Part shown: positions 15,769 to 24,714 of the stretch, one piece after another
Numbering within the stretch: position 1 is the stretch's first letter
Layout of the letters: every line of letters starts with the position of its first letter
Assembly: GCF_900114095.1 (NCBI RefSeq)
Contig: NZ_FORV01000001.1
Span: 372,001-436,000 of the forward strand
Direction of reading: 5' to 3'
DNA: 64,000 nucleotides
DNA from: Sphingomonas sp. NFR04
GTDB taxonomy: Bacteria > Pseudomonadota > Alphaproteobacteria > Sphingomonadales > Sphingomonadaceae
Program-made: the position numbers and the translations under genes
The notes under the pieces: model-generated
What the model saw: only the letters and a program-made list of their open reading frames with translations
Told to the model about the DNA's origin: nothing
Databases searched by the model: none

Positions 15769-18654
15769 TCAGCGCGGCGTGAGGGTAACCTTACCGAGCA
15801 GCCCCGATGCCTGCCCCGCCGGCGCCTGGACAATCAGTTCGACGGTGCGCTGCCCGCTGCCCGCCGGGAAGGCGGCCTCGAGCGGTGCCGGCGCGGCATC
15901 GGTCTTCTCGGCGATCTTCTTGCCGTCGACCCACAGTTCCGCACGCCCGCCGACGCTGGCGAAGCGCAGCGTGCCGCCGCCCGCGGCGATGCGCTTCCAC
16001 GGCGTCAGGCGGTTGTTGTAGACCCGCCAGCCCGGCTGCGGCTCGGCCGGGGTCGGCATCGCGCTGCGCAGGAACGCCCAGCTGTTGTTGTCCGGCACCA
16101 GGCCCGGCTTGGGCTTGTCCGCGGTCGACCCCGAGCGGCGCCAGTCGCCCAGCACCATCAGCGGCGGGGTGACACCCACCTGCGGACGGGGCGCGATGTC
16201 GGCGCGGTCGATGGTCAGCAGCGCGAGCTTCAGCCCCTCGGCGCTCGCCTTGACCGTGATCTTGCCGCGGCCGGTGCCCGCCTGCACCAGGATCTGCGCA
16301 AGGCCGTTGAACAGCGAGCGGGCATTGCCCTTCTCGGGCTCATGGCTGTTGGGATCGCCGTTGCCGACGCCGAGGATGGCGGCGCCGTCGACCGTGAAGT
16401 TGGTCATCAGATTGGCGGTCGGCACGTGCCGGCCCTGCGCATCGACCGCATCGATGGTGATCGGCTGCACGTCCTCGTCGTCGCCCGCCATCACCGTCCG
16501 CGCCGGGGTGAGCCGCAGCGCCACCGGCTTGCCGACGGTTTCGTGCACCATGCGTGCGACGACCTTGCCGCCGCGCAGCGCCTGCGCCTCCAGCCGGCCC
16601 GGCGCATAGGGCACCTGCCATTCATTGCCCCGCAGCCGATCGACCTTCTGCGTGCCGATTGCCTTGCCGTTGAGCAGCAGCGTCACGCTCTCGGCATTGG
16701 AGGCGACAAACACCTTGATGTTTTGCCCCTCCTTGCCCGGCCAGGTCCAGTGCGGCGCCAGCCACACCACCGGCGCGTCATCGATCCAGGCGGCGCTGTG
16801 GATGCCGAAGGCAGTCTTGGGGAAGCCGCACAGGTCCATGATGCCGAAGAAGCTGGCGATCGTCGGCCATTCATAGGGCGTCGGCTCGCCATGATAGTCG
16901 AAGCCGGTCCAGACGAACCCGCCGGCGATGAACTCGCGCGCGGCGATCAGCTGCCACGCCTTGCGGTGGGTATTGCCCCAGGGCGCCGCCTCGTCGTCGT
17001 ACGAGGTGATCACGTGCTTGGCCGGATCGCTGGCGAAGGCGCCGCGCGTCTCGTACGCGCTGGTATCCTCGGAGCTGGTGCTCGGCCGCGTCGGGTTCAG
17101 CGCGTGCCACTTGTCGTACTCGCCCTGGTAATAGTTGAACCCCATCACGTCGACGACCGAGGAGACGTTCTGCGGATTGTAGAAGGACCCGTTCATCGCC
17201 GAGGTGACCGGGCGGCTGTCGTCGAGCTTGCGCACCGCGGCTTCCATGCGGCGGACCATCTCGATGCCGGATTCGGTGCCCTGCATCGGCTCTTCGTTGA
17301 ACACCGACCAGAGGATCACGCTCGGATGGTTGCGGTCGCGCCGGACCATCCAGCTGAGCTGCGCGAGATAATCGGGCGCCGGGTTGAAGTGGCGGTTCTC
17401 GTCCATGACGAGGAAGCCCATTCGATCGCACCAGTCGAGCAGCTCGGCGGTCGGCGCATTGTGCGACATGCGGATCGCGTTGCAGCCCATCGCCTTGAGC
17501 CGCTCCAGCCGCCAGCCGAGCAGCGCATCATATTGCGCGACGCCGGTACCGGCATGGTCCTGGTGGATGCACACGCCCTTGAGCTTCACGGGGTGATCGT
17601 TGACGAACAGCCCCTTGTCGGCATCGAAGCGGACGGTGCGGAAGCCGATCGGGGTGCGCCGCTCGTCGACCAGCTTGCCGTCGCGCAGCAGCCGGGTGTG
17701 GACGGAGTAGAGCGTCGGAGTCTCGACCGACCAGAGCTTGGGACTAGCCAGGCTCAGCGTCATCGACAGCTCGGCGGAATCGAGGACGGGCACGCTGCCG
17801 GCGGTGGTGGCGAACGCCACCCGCTTGCCGCTGGGATCGAGCAGTTCCGCCTCGACGGTGACGGCAACCGGCGCGCGTTCGATGTTGCCCGCGGTCACCG
17901 TCACCGGCACGTTCCAGCCGGTCTCGGTTTTGCGCGGGTCGCAATGTACCCCGTCGGTGACGATCGACACGGGGTCGCGGCGGACCAGCCAGGCATGGCG
18001 GTAGAGGCCGGCGCCTTCATACCACCAGCCTTCCATCGCCTCGGCATCGACGCGGATGGCGATGACATTGTCCTCGTCGCCGAAGCGCGCGAACGGCGTC
18101 ATGTCGATGATAATGCTGGCATAGCCCGACCAGCTGTGCGCGACGACGCTGCCGTTGACCCACACGGTGGCGTTGGTGGCGACGCCGTCGAGATGCAGCT
18201 CGATCGTCTTGCCATGGTCGGCAGGATCGAGCGTCAGCCGGCGGCGGTACCAGCCGATGCCGCGCTTGCGATAGCCCTGCGAGACATTGGCGGTCTGCTC
18301 GAACGGCTGGAACGAGGCCCAGTCGTGCGGCAGGCGGACCTCGGCCCACTCGCTGTCGTCGAAATCGCGGGCGGCGGCGCCGCGGGCGTTGCCCGCTTTG
18401 ACGCTGCCATAGGTATCGTCATGGTCCTTGAGCGGCGCGGGCAGCACCTCGCCCTCGTGGAAGCGCCAGCCGCGCTCGATGCGGGTGCGGGTGGGATCGC
18501 CGTCGGGCAGCCGCGGCATCAGCGCGGTCCTGGGCGCGGGCATCGGGAAGGCGTCGCCCTCCACCGCGCGCGCCGCCGCCTCGGCCTCGGGCAGCCCCAG
18601 CGAGGCAAGCGCCCCCAACCCCGCGCTGCCGAGCAGCAACTGGCGACGATCCAT
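15769..18654 (-). CDS. GH2 beta-galactosidase-type glycosidase, Tat-exported
   Basis: This 961-residue exported glycoside hydrolase has a Tat-type signal (MDRRQLLLGSAGLGALASLG, cleavage near AEA). A GH2 sugar-binding jelly roll (about 55-230), an Ig-like domain (about 230-340) and a TIM barrel (about 340-640) follow. The acid/base is Glu454 in WSVFNEEP. The nucleophile is probably Glu529 in STSSEDTSAYETRG, which fits the beta-galactosidase branch with extra C-terminal domains. Those cover about 650-961, with DUF4982-like and beta-sandwich segments. It probably removes terminal beta-galactose in the periplasm. The gene is 38 bp downstream of the GntR/UTRA regulator on the same strand, which places it in the regulon. 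GGAGAT precedes the ATG. Confidence 0.88.
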   Translation of the reverse strand: MDRRQLLLGSAGLGALASLGLPEAEAAARAVEGDAFPMPAPRTALMPRLPDGDPTRTRIERGWRFHEGEVLPAPLKDHDDTYGSVKAGNARGAAARDFDDSEWAEVRLPHDWASFQPFEQTANVSQGYRKRGIGWYRRRLTLDPADHGKTIELHLDGVATNATVWVNGSVVAHSWSGYASIIIDMTPFARFGDEDNVIAIRVDAEAMEGWWYEGAGLYRHAWLVRRDPVSIVTDGVHCDPRKTETGWNVPVTVTAGNIERAPVAVTVEAELLDPSGKRVAFATTAGSVPVLDSAELSMTLSLASPKLWSVETPTLYSVHTRLLRDGKLVDERRTPIGFRTVRFDADKGLFVNDHPVKLKGVCIHQDHAGTGVAQYDALLGWRLERLKAMGCNAIRMSHNAPTAELLDWCDRMGFLVMDENRHFNPAPDYLAQLSWMVRRDRNHPSVILWSVFNEEPMQGTESGIEMVRRMEAAVRKLDDSRPVTSAMNGSFYNPQNVSSVVDVMGFNYYQGEYDKWHALNPTRPSTSSEDTSAYETRGAFASDPAKHVITSYDDEAAPWGNTHRKAWQLIAAREFIAGGFVWTGFDYHGEPTPYEWPTIASFFGIMDLCGFPKTAFGIHSAAWIDDAPVVWLAPHWTWPGKEGQNIKVFVASNAESVTLLLNGKAIGTQKVDRLRGNEWQVPYAPGRLEAQALRGGKVVARMVHETVGKPVALRLTPARTVMAGDDEDVQPITIDAVDAQGRHVPTANLMTNFTVDGAAILGVGNGDPNSHEPEKGNARSLFNGLAQILVQAGTGRGKITVKASAEGLKLALLTIDRADIAPRPQVGVTPPLMVLGDWRRSGSTADKPKPGLVPDNNSWAFLRSAMPTPAEPQPGWRVYNNRLTPWKRIAAGGGTLRFASVGGRAELWVDGKKIAEKTDAAPAPLEAAFPAGSGQRTVELIVQAPAGQASGLLGKVTLTPR

Positions 18655-18692
18655 GCAGCAATCTCCAAAATTCAGGCAGTCAGTCGGGCGGT

Positions 18693-19433
18693 TCAGACGT
18701 CGCTGAGTTCCGCCACGAAATCATAGGCGTCGCCCCGATAATAGGAGCGGGTCACTTCGGCCGGGCGACCGTCGCGCAAGAAGGCGCGGCGCTCGATCAG
18801 CAAGCCGGCATGGCCGGGATCGACGCCGAGCATCTTGGCATGTTCACCCAGGAACGGCACCGCGCGCAGCCGCTGGAGCGCGCGCACCGGGCGGTTCCCG
18901 GCGGCTTCGAGCGCGGTGTAGAGCGAGTCCCCCACCGCGTCGACCGAGGGCAGGCAGTAGCCGGCGATGGTCGAGAATTCGAGCGCCATCGGCTCGCCAT
19001 CGGCAAAGCGGATGCGCGAAAAGCGGAGCACCGCCGCGCCCGGCGACAGGCCCAGTGCCATCGCCTCCTCGGGCGTGACCTGGCCGGTGGAGCGCGCGAT
19101 CCAGCTGCTGCTGGCGGCGCGGCCGCGCGCGGCCATGTCCTCGGTGAACGACGAGAGCTTGGAGAAGCTCTTCTCGACGCGCTCGGCGACGAAGGTGCCC
19201 GCGCCGCGGCGGCGCGTGAGCAGCCCTTCCTCGACCAGCCCGCCGATCGCCTTGCGCACGGTGATGCGCGACACGTCATATTCGACGGCGAGGTCGCGCT
19301 CCGGCGGGATCGCGTCGCCTTGCGCGAGGATCTTGCCGCTGATCGCCTCGCGGATCAGTTGCTGCAGCTGCAGATAGAGCGGCGACGGGTTCCCCTCGCG
19401 AAACCGGCCGATCTGGTCCGAAAACGTCATCAT
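18693..19433 (-). CDS. nagR: GntR/UTRA (HutC subfamily) transcriptional regulator, probable NagR
   Basis: The 246-residue regulator has an N-terminal winged helix (about 17-80): PLYLQLQQLIREAISGKI, IPPERDLAVEYDVSRITVRK, then LTRRRGAGTFVAE. A UTRA ligand-binding domain (about 95-240) follows, with SFTEDMAARGR, GAAVLRFSRIRFADGEPMAL and RAFLRDGRPAEVTRSYYRGD. HutC-type proteins include NagR and DasR, which sense GlcN-6-P or GlcNAc-6-P and bind TGGT...ACCA palindromes. It is divergent from the GH20 gene and co-directional with the GH2 galactosidase. A TTGGTA...TACCAA palindrome lies in the shared promoter region. The ligand assignment is inference from context. Confidence 0.85.
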   Translation of the reverse strand: MMTFSDQIGRFREGNPSPLYLQLQQLIREAISGKILAQGDAIPPERDLAVEYDVSRITVRKAIGGLVEEGLLTRRRGAGTFVAERVEKSFSKLSSFTEDMAARGRAASSSWIARSTGQVTPEEAMALGLSPGAAVLRFSRIRFADGEPMALEFSTIAGYCLPSVDAVGDSLYTALEAAGNRPVRALQRLRAVPFLGEHAKMLGVDPGHAGLLIERRAFLRDGRPAEVTRSYYRGDAYDFVAELSDV

Positions 19434-19527
19434 CTCTCCCCCTTGCCCGACACCGTTGCCAAAGCCCCGGCAACCGCATCTACGGCAGGTTTCCCGCAGC
19501 GCGAACCCGCTTCTCTACGGACTTACA

Positions 19528-19545
19528 TTGGTACGATGATACCAA
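19528..19545. promoter_or_regulatory. Palindromic operator in the nagR-GH20 divergent spacer
   Basis: TTGGTACGATGATACCAA has perfect 6-bp arms (TTGGTA/TACCAA) separated by six bases. It lies between the regulator and the seven-gene glycosidase operon, 140 bp before the GH20 start. The TGGT...ACCA arms match the half-site type of GntR/HutC regulators. The rest of the 251-bp spacer contains no gene. Confidence 0.6.
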
Positions 19546-19684
19546 CAGCCTCAACGGCCGAGGTCAAGAGGCTAAATGCAAAGAACTATGTCCGTCTGCG
19601 CAAGGCTGTTGCCCGATAGGATCTAAATTGGTTACACCCTTGCTCCGGCCCCGCTCGGTGGCCGCGACAAGAGGGGAGTTTCCG

Positions 19685-22006
19685 ATGCGCGCGTTCCTGA
19701 AAACGGCAAGGCATTCCGGCTGGGCGGCACTGCTGCTGTCCTCGACCGCGTTCGCCCAGACCGTGCCGCCGCTCACCCCCCTCCCCGCCAGCATGACGCT
19801 GGGCAAGGGCAGCTTCACCGTGGCGAACGGCACCGCGATTGCCGTGCCGGCCGGCGACAACGCCGCCGCAGCGGCCGCCAGGCTGCTCGGCGCGCATGTG
19901 AAGGTGGAACGCGGCCTGACGCTGGGCGCTGCCGGCACCAGCGGCGCGATCCGCTTCGAGCGTGACGCCAGCATCCAGGGCGCCGAGGCCTATCGCATGA
20001 CCGTCGACGCCAAGGGGGTCCGCATCGCCGCCTCGGGCGATCGCGGGCTGCTCTACGGCGCGATGACGCTCGCCCAGCTGCTCAGCCCCGATCACGGCTT
20101 CGGCAAGCCGGTGAAGCTGCCGGCGCTCAGCGTCGAGGACGCGCCGCGCTTCGGCTGGCGCGGGCTGATGCTCGACGTCGCCCGCCACTTCCAGCCGATC
20201 GAGTTCGTCTACGGCGTGGTCGATCAGATGGCCTCGGTGAAGCTCAACACGCTCCACCTCCACCTCACCGACGACCAGGGATGGCGCTTCGAGGTGAAGC
20301 GCTATCCGAAGCTCACCGAAATCGGCGGCTGGCGCACCCCGCCGAGCACCGGCGGCGCGCCCGGCCGCAAGGTCGGCGGCTTCTACACGCAAGAGCAGCT
20401 TAAGGCGCTGGTCGCCTATGCCGCCGAGCGCGGCGTGACGATCGTCCCCGAGATCGACCTGCCGGGCCATGCGCAGGCGCTGGTCGCCGCCTACCCGGAA
20501 CTCGGCATCTTCGGCGACCATACCGAGGTGTCGCACGACTGGGGCGTGAACCCGTACCTGTTCAACCCCGGCCCCAAGGGCATCGCCTTCGTTAGGCAAG
20601 TCCTCGACGAGCTGATGGCGGTGTTCCCCGGCACCTATGTCCATCTCGGCGGTGACGAGGCGGTGAAGGACCAGTGGGAGCGCTCGCCGGAGGTACAGGC
20701 GCAGATCAAGGCGCTGGGCCTGAAGGACGAGAACGCCCTGCAGAGCTGGATGATCGAGCAGTTCGGCGCCTATCTCGAGCAGCATGGCCGTCGGCTGATC
20801 GGCTGGGACGAGATCCTCGAAGGCGGGCTGCCGCAATCGGCCTCGGTGATGTCGTGGCGCGGCGAGAAGGGCGCGGTCGACGCGGCCAATCAGGGGCATG
20901 ACGTGGTGCTGACCCCCGCCCCCACCCTCTATCTCGACAGCCTGCAGAGCGATCGCCGCGACGAGCCGCCGGGCCGCCTGTCGATCCAGACGCTGGCTGA
21001 TGTGTACAAGTACGAGCCGATGCCCGCCGGCATCGACGCCGCCAAGGCGAGCCATGTGCTCGGCGCGCAGGGCAATGCGTGGAGCGAGTATCTGATCACG
21101 CCCTACCAGGTGCAGCACATGCTGTTCCCGCGCGCGGCGGCGATCGCCGAGATCACCTGGTCGGGCAAGGACAAGCGCGACTTCACCGGCTTCGTCACGC
21201 GCCTCCAGCCGCAGATGGCGCGCTGGCGCCGTTCGGGCATGGAAGTCGCCGACAGCGCTTTCGCGGTCGACTACAAGCTCCAGGGCACCCGCGGCGAGGC
21301 GCTGCGCGCGAACCAGGCAAGCGTGGCGCTGACCACCCAGACCGGCTTCGGCACGATCCGCTACACGCTCGACGGCAAGCAGCCCACCGCCAAGTCGCCA
21401 GTCTACAAGGCGCCGCTGACGCTGAAGCCCGGCACGACGATCACCGCCGCTGCCTTCGATGCCGCAGGCGTGGCCACTGCGACGCCCCGCGCCTTCGACA
21501 CCAGCCGCACCGCGCTGCTCACCCGCACCAGCTCGGACATGGTGGCGTGCCCCAAGGGCGCGCTGGGCCTGCGCGTGCCGCTCAATTCCGAGGCGCAGGA
21601 GAATGCGCCGGTGTTCAACGTCAACCTGTTCGACACCTGCACCGCCTATCCGGCAGCGCCGCTCGACGTGGCGACGGGCTTCACCGTCGACGTCGCCCGC
21701 ACGCCGCGCAACTACGGTCTGGCGCACGATTTCAACAAGGTGCGGGCGCATTACAATGTCAGCACCTACGGCGAGCTGATCGTCCGCGCGCGCTGCATCG
21801 CCGCCGCCAAGGACGCGTCGATCAAGCCGATCGTCGTCGCCACCTACCCGTTGCCCGATCCGGCCAAGGCACCGCAGCAGTTCCGCTTCTCGGGCACGCT
21901 CCCCAAGCTGAACGGCGACGAGGATTTGTGCTTCCAGTTCACGTCCCCGCTCAGTGACCCGTTCTACACGGTCGAGCGCGTCGTGCTGACGGAGGGTGGC
22001 AAGTGA
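19685..22006 (+). CDS. GH20 beta-N-acetylhexosaminidase
   Basis: The 773-residue enzyme has a Sec-type signal peptide (cleavage near AFA-Q, residue 24). A GH20b-like N-terminal domain (about 30-150) precedes the GH20 barrel: FGWRGLMLDVARHF, LNTLHLHLTDDQGWR, VPEIDLPGHAQA, then the catalytic Asp324-Glu325 pair in HLGGDEAVKDQ. The C-terminus (about 540-773) holds a chitobiase-like Ig segment (GTIRYTLDGKQPTAKSPVYK) and a sandwich domain. It removes terminal beta-GlcNAc by substrate-assisted catalysis, releasing GlcNAc that NagE can import. GAGGGGAG precedes the ATG at 19685. It is the first gene of the operon and overlaps the beta-mannosidase gene by 4 bases. Confidence 0.93.
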   Translation: MRAFLKTARHSGWAALLLSSTAFAQTVPPLTPLPASMTLGKGSFTVANGTAIAVPAGDNAAAAAARLLGAHVKVERGLTLGAAGTSGAIRFERDASIQGAEAYRMTVDAKGVRIAASGDRGLLYGAMTLAQLLSPDHGFGKPVKLPALSVEDAPRFGWRGLMLDVARHFQPIEFVYGVVDQMASVKLNTLHLHLTDDQGWRFEVKRYPKLTEIGGWRTPPSTGGAPGRKVGGFYTQEQLKALVAYAAERGVTIVPEIDLPGHAQALVAAYPELGIFGDHTEVSHDWGVNPYLFNPGPKGIAFVRQVLDELMAVFPGTYVHLGGDEAVKDQWERSPEVQAQIKALGLKDENALQSWMIEQFGAYLEQHGRRLIGWDEILEGGLPQSASVMSWRGEKGAVDAANQGHDVVLTPAPTLYLDSLQSDRRDEPPGRLSIQTLADVYKYEPMPAGIDAAKASHVLGAQGNAWSEYLITPYQVQHMLFPRAAAIAEITWSGKDKRDFTGFVTRLQPQMARWRRSGMEVADSAFAVDYKLQGTRGEALRANQASVALTTQTGFGTIRYTLDGKQPTAKSPVYKAPLTLKPGTTITAAAFDAAGVATATPRAFDTSRTALLTRTSSDMVACPKGALGLRVPLNSEAQENAPVFNVNLFDTCTAYPAAPLDVATGFTVDVARTPRNYGLAHDFNKVRAHYNVSTYGELIVRARCIAAAKDASIKPIVVATYPLPDPAKAPQQFRFSGTLPKLNGDEDLCFQFTSPLSDPFYTVERVVLTEGGK

Positions 22007-24714
22007 CCGGCGGCTCCACCTCTCCCGACGTCATTCCCGCGAAGGCGGGAATCCATCAGCCTGTGCGCGCGCAGCAGGAGCCGCGGCGTTCCCACCAATG
22101 GATCCCCGCCTTCGCGGGGATGACGGCCAAGGGGGCGGGTTTGGCGTTCGTCTCGCTACTCGCCCTCGCCACCCCCGCCTGGGCCGACCCGCGCCAGTCG
22201 CTGTCCCTCGACGGCGCCTGGCAGGTCCGCATAGCCCCCAGCGACGCCGACGCCGCCAAGGCCCACCCGAAGGAAGCCACCTGGTTCCCCGCCAAGGTAC
22301 CCGGCAGCGTCCAGCAGGACCTGATCGCGGCCAAGCGCGTGCCCGATCCCTATAAGGGCATCAACGAGGCGCCGATCCAATGGGCCGGCCTCACCCGCTG
22401 GCAGTTCCGCCGCAGCCTCAATGTCACCCCGGCGATGCTGGCGCGCGATCACCTCGACCTGGTGTTCGACGGGCTCGACACCTTTGCCACGGTGACGCTC
22501 AACGGGCGCAAGCTGATCGAGACCGACAACGCCCATCGCCGCTGGCGGGTGGACGCCAAGCAGGCGCTCAAGGCCGGCGCGAACGAGCTGGTCGTCACCA
22601 TCGCCTCGCCGATCAGGACGCTGCAGCCTATGGTGCTGGCGGAGAAATTCCCGCTGCCCGGCGAATATGATTCCGCCTTCGGCGACGAGCCCAAGGGCAA
22701 GCAGACCTCGCCCTATATCCGCAAGCCCAAGTACGATTACAGCTGGGACTGGGCGCCGCGCATCGTCAAGATCGGCCTGTGGCGGCCGGTGCGGCTGGAA
22801 GCCTGGGACGATGCCCGCATCGACGGCTTCCGCGTCGACCAGGAAGCGCTCAACCCCGCCGAGGCACGCCTCGTGGCGCGCTGGAAGCTGCTTGGCGACC
22901 GCGCGCGCGCCGTCACCGTCCGCGCCCGCATCACCGGTCCCGACGGCCAGACCGTCGAAGCGGCCCGCACGCTCACCCTCGGCGCCGGCGAGAACGCGGT
23001 CAGCGTGCCGCTCACCCTGGCCAAGCCGCAGCTCTGGTGGCCGGCCGGCTATGGCGCGCAGCCGCTCTACAAGGTCGAAGCCACGCTCGAAGAGGACGGC
23101 GAGGTCAGCGACCGCGTTTCGCAGCGCATCGGCCTGCGCACCGTCGAGCTGCTCACCCAGGGCGGCGGCTTCGGCTTCCGTGTCAACGGCCTGCGCATCT
23201 TCGCCAAGGGCGCGAACCTGATCCCGTTCGACATGTTCCCGAACAACGTGACCGAGGCCCGCATGCGCCGCATGCTCACCGACGCGCGCGACACCAACAT
23301 GAACATGATCCGCGTCTGGGGCGGCGGCTATTATCTCGACGACGCCTTCTACGCCGCCGCCGACGAGCTCGGGCTGATGGTGTGGCAGGACTTCATGTTC
23401 GGCGGCTCGATCACCCCGCCCGATGCGGCCTTCCGCGAGAATGTCCGCATCGAGGCCGAGGAGCAGGTCGCGCGGCTCCAGCCGCATCCGTCGATCGTCG
23501 GATGGAACGGCGGCAACGAGATCCTGTCCGGCTGGGAAAACTGGTCCGATCGCAAGGCGTTCAAGAAGGCGGTTGGCGCGGACGAGCAGGAGCGGATCGG
23601 CGCCGGCATGGCCGTGCTGTTCGATCGCACCCTGCGCGACGCCGTGCTCAAGGAAGCCCCCGGCACCACCTATTGGCCGGGCTCGCCCTCCAACGACTAT
23701 ACCGGCCCGGTCGACACCGACGCCACCGGCGACCGCCATTTCTGGGACGTCTGGTCGGGCTCCAAGCCGGTCGAGAACTATCTCAGCGGCTGCGCGCGCT
23801 TCATGTCGGAGTACGGCTTCCAGGCGATGCCGAACCTGTCGACGATCCGCGGCTTCGCGGGGAGCGGCCCGCTCGCGATCGACAGCCCGGTGCTCAAGGC
23901 GCACCAGAAGTTCCTGGCCGGCGAAGGCAATAGCCGCCTCCAGCTCTATCTCGACCAGCGGCTGCGCAAGCCCGCCGACTTCGCCGATCTCGTCTACCTC
24001 ACCCAGGTGAACCAGATGCAGGCGATCGGCATGGCCGCGCGCCACCACCGTGCCTGCGCGCCGATCACCATGGGCTCGCTCTACTGGCAGCTCAACGATG
24101 CCTGGCCGGCGATCAGCTGGGCGAGCATCGACTATGACGGCCAGTGGAAGCTGCTCCAGTACGAAGCGCGCCGGATGTTCGCGCCCCAGGCGATCGTCGC
24201 CGAGCACAAGGACGGCGCGACCCGCCTCGCCGCCGTGTCCGATGCGACTCAGCTGATCGCCGCCGAGTGGCGCGTTCGCGGCTACACCATGGACGGCAAG
24301 CCGCTGGGCACCAAGGCGGAGAAATTCGATTTGTCGCCGGGCGCGCTCGAACTCGCCACGATTGCCGATGCGGAGCTGTTCGGCGATGCGGCGCCTGCAC
24401 AAAGCTATGCCGTCGCCGAGCTGTGGATCGACGGCAAGCCCGTCTCGCGCGCCATCCTCGAGCGGTTGCTGCCCAAGGACATGGCCTATCCCGCCCCGCG
24501 CCTGTCGGTGCGCTGGCAGGGCAAGCAGGTGACGGTCACCGCCGGCGCGCTCGCCCGCGCGGTGATGCTCGATTTCGGCGCCACCGCCGCGCATGCCAGC
24601 GACAATGGCTTCGACCTGCTGCCCGGCGAGAGCCGCACCCTCACCGTCACGTCCGAGGCCAGCGCCGCCGCGCTCGCCCGCGCCCTCACCCTTCGTACGC
24701 TGGGACCCCGTTGA
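22003..24714 (+). CDS. GH2 beta-mannosidase with repeat-derived N-terminus
   Basis: This GH2 enzyme of 903 residues has SLSLDGAWQVRI and VPGSVQQDLIA near the mature N-terminus, WDWAPRIVKIGLWRPV, and the barrel from about 400. The acid/base is Glu506 in GWNGGNEI and the nucleophile Glu603 in FMSEYGFQAMP, as in beta-mannosidases. It should cut the Man-beta-1,4-GlcNAc bond of the N-glycan core. GTG 22003 has GGAGGG upstream and overlaps the GH20 stop (GTGA). Residues 9-41 (VIPAKAGIH ... WIPAFAGMT) are encoded by a palindromic intergenic-type repeat lying between the start codon and the hydrophobic signal segment (AGLAFVSLLALATPAWA). An in-frame ATG at 22120 would give a normal-length signal peptide, so the true start is uncertain. 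Confidence 0.9.
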   Translation: MTGGSTSPDVIPAKAGIHQPVRAQQEPRRSHQWIPAFAGMTAKGAGLAFVSLLALATPAWADPRQSLSLDGAWQVRIAPSDADAAKAHPKEATWFPAKVPGSVQQDLIAAKRVPDPYKGINEAPIQWAGLTRWQFRRSLNVTPAMLARDHLDLVFDGLDTFATVTLNGRKLIETDNAHRRWRVDAKQALKAGANELVVTIASPIRTLQPMVLAEKFPLPGEYDSAFGDEPKGKQTSPYIRKPKYDYSWDWAPRIVKIGLWRPVRLEAWDDARIDGFRVDQEALNPAEARLVARWKLLGDRARAVTVRARITGPDGQTVEAARTLTLGAGENAVSVPLTLAKPQLWWPAGYGAQPLYKVEATLEEDGEVSDRVSQRIGLRTVELLTQGGGFGFRVNGLRIFAKGANLIPFDMFPNNVTEARMRRMLTDARDTNMNMIRVWGGGYYLDDAFYAAADELGLMVWQDFMFGGSITPPDAAFRENVRIEAEEQVARLQPHPSIVGWNGGNEILSGWENWSDRKAFKKAVGADEQERIGAGMAVLFDRTLRDAVLKEAPGTTYWPGSPSNDYTGPVDTDATGDRHFWDVWSGSKPVENYLSGCARFMSEYGFQAMPNLSTIRGFAGSGPLAIDSPVLKAHQKFLAGEGNSRLQLYLDQRLRKPADFADLVYLTQVNQMQAIGMAARHHRACAPITMGSLYWQLNDAWPAISWASIDYDGQWKLLQYEARRMFAPQAIVAEHKDGATRLAAVSDATQLIAAEWRVRGYTMDGKPLGTKAEKFDLSPGALELATIADAELFGDAAPAQSYAVAELWIDGKPVSRAILERLLPKDMAYPAPRLSVRWQGKQVTVTAGALARAVMLDFGATAAHASDNGFDLLPGESRTLTVTSEASAAALARALTLRTLGPR
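22027..22125. repeat. Palindromic REP-like repeat pair inside a coding region
   Basis: Inverted copies at 22027-22056 and 22098-22125, related to GTCATTCCCGCGAAGGCGGG followed by AATCCAT, sit within the first 41 codons of the beta-mannosidase gene. Each has the core ATTCCC-N8-GGGAAT or its ATCCCC/GGGGAT variant. This is a common proteobacterial intergenic repeat, and translated forms are usually annotation artefacts. Confidence 0.85.

Noticed and set aside
16342..18726. A 794-codon plus-strand frame opposite the GH2 galactosidase
   Set aside because: Composition is typical of an antisense shadow and no motif is recognisable; the minus strand has all GH2 catalytic motifs.
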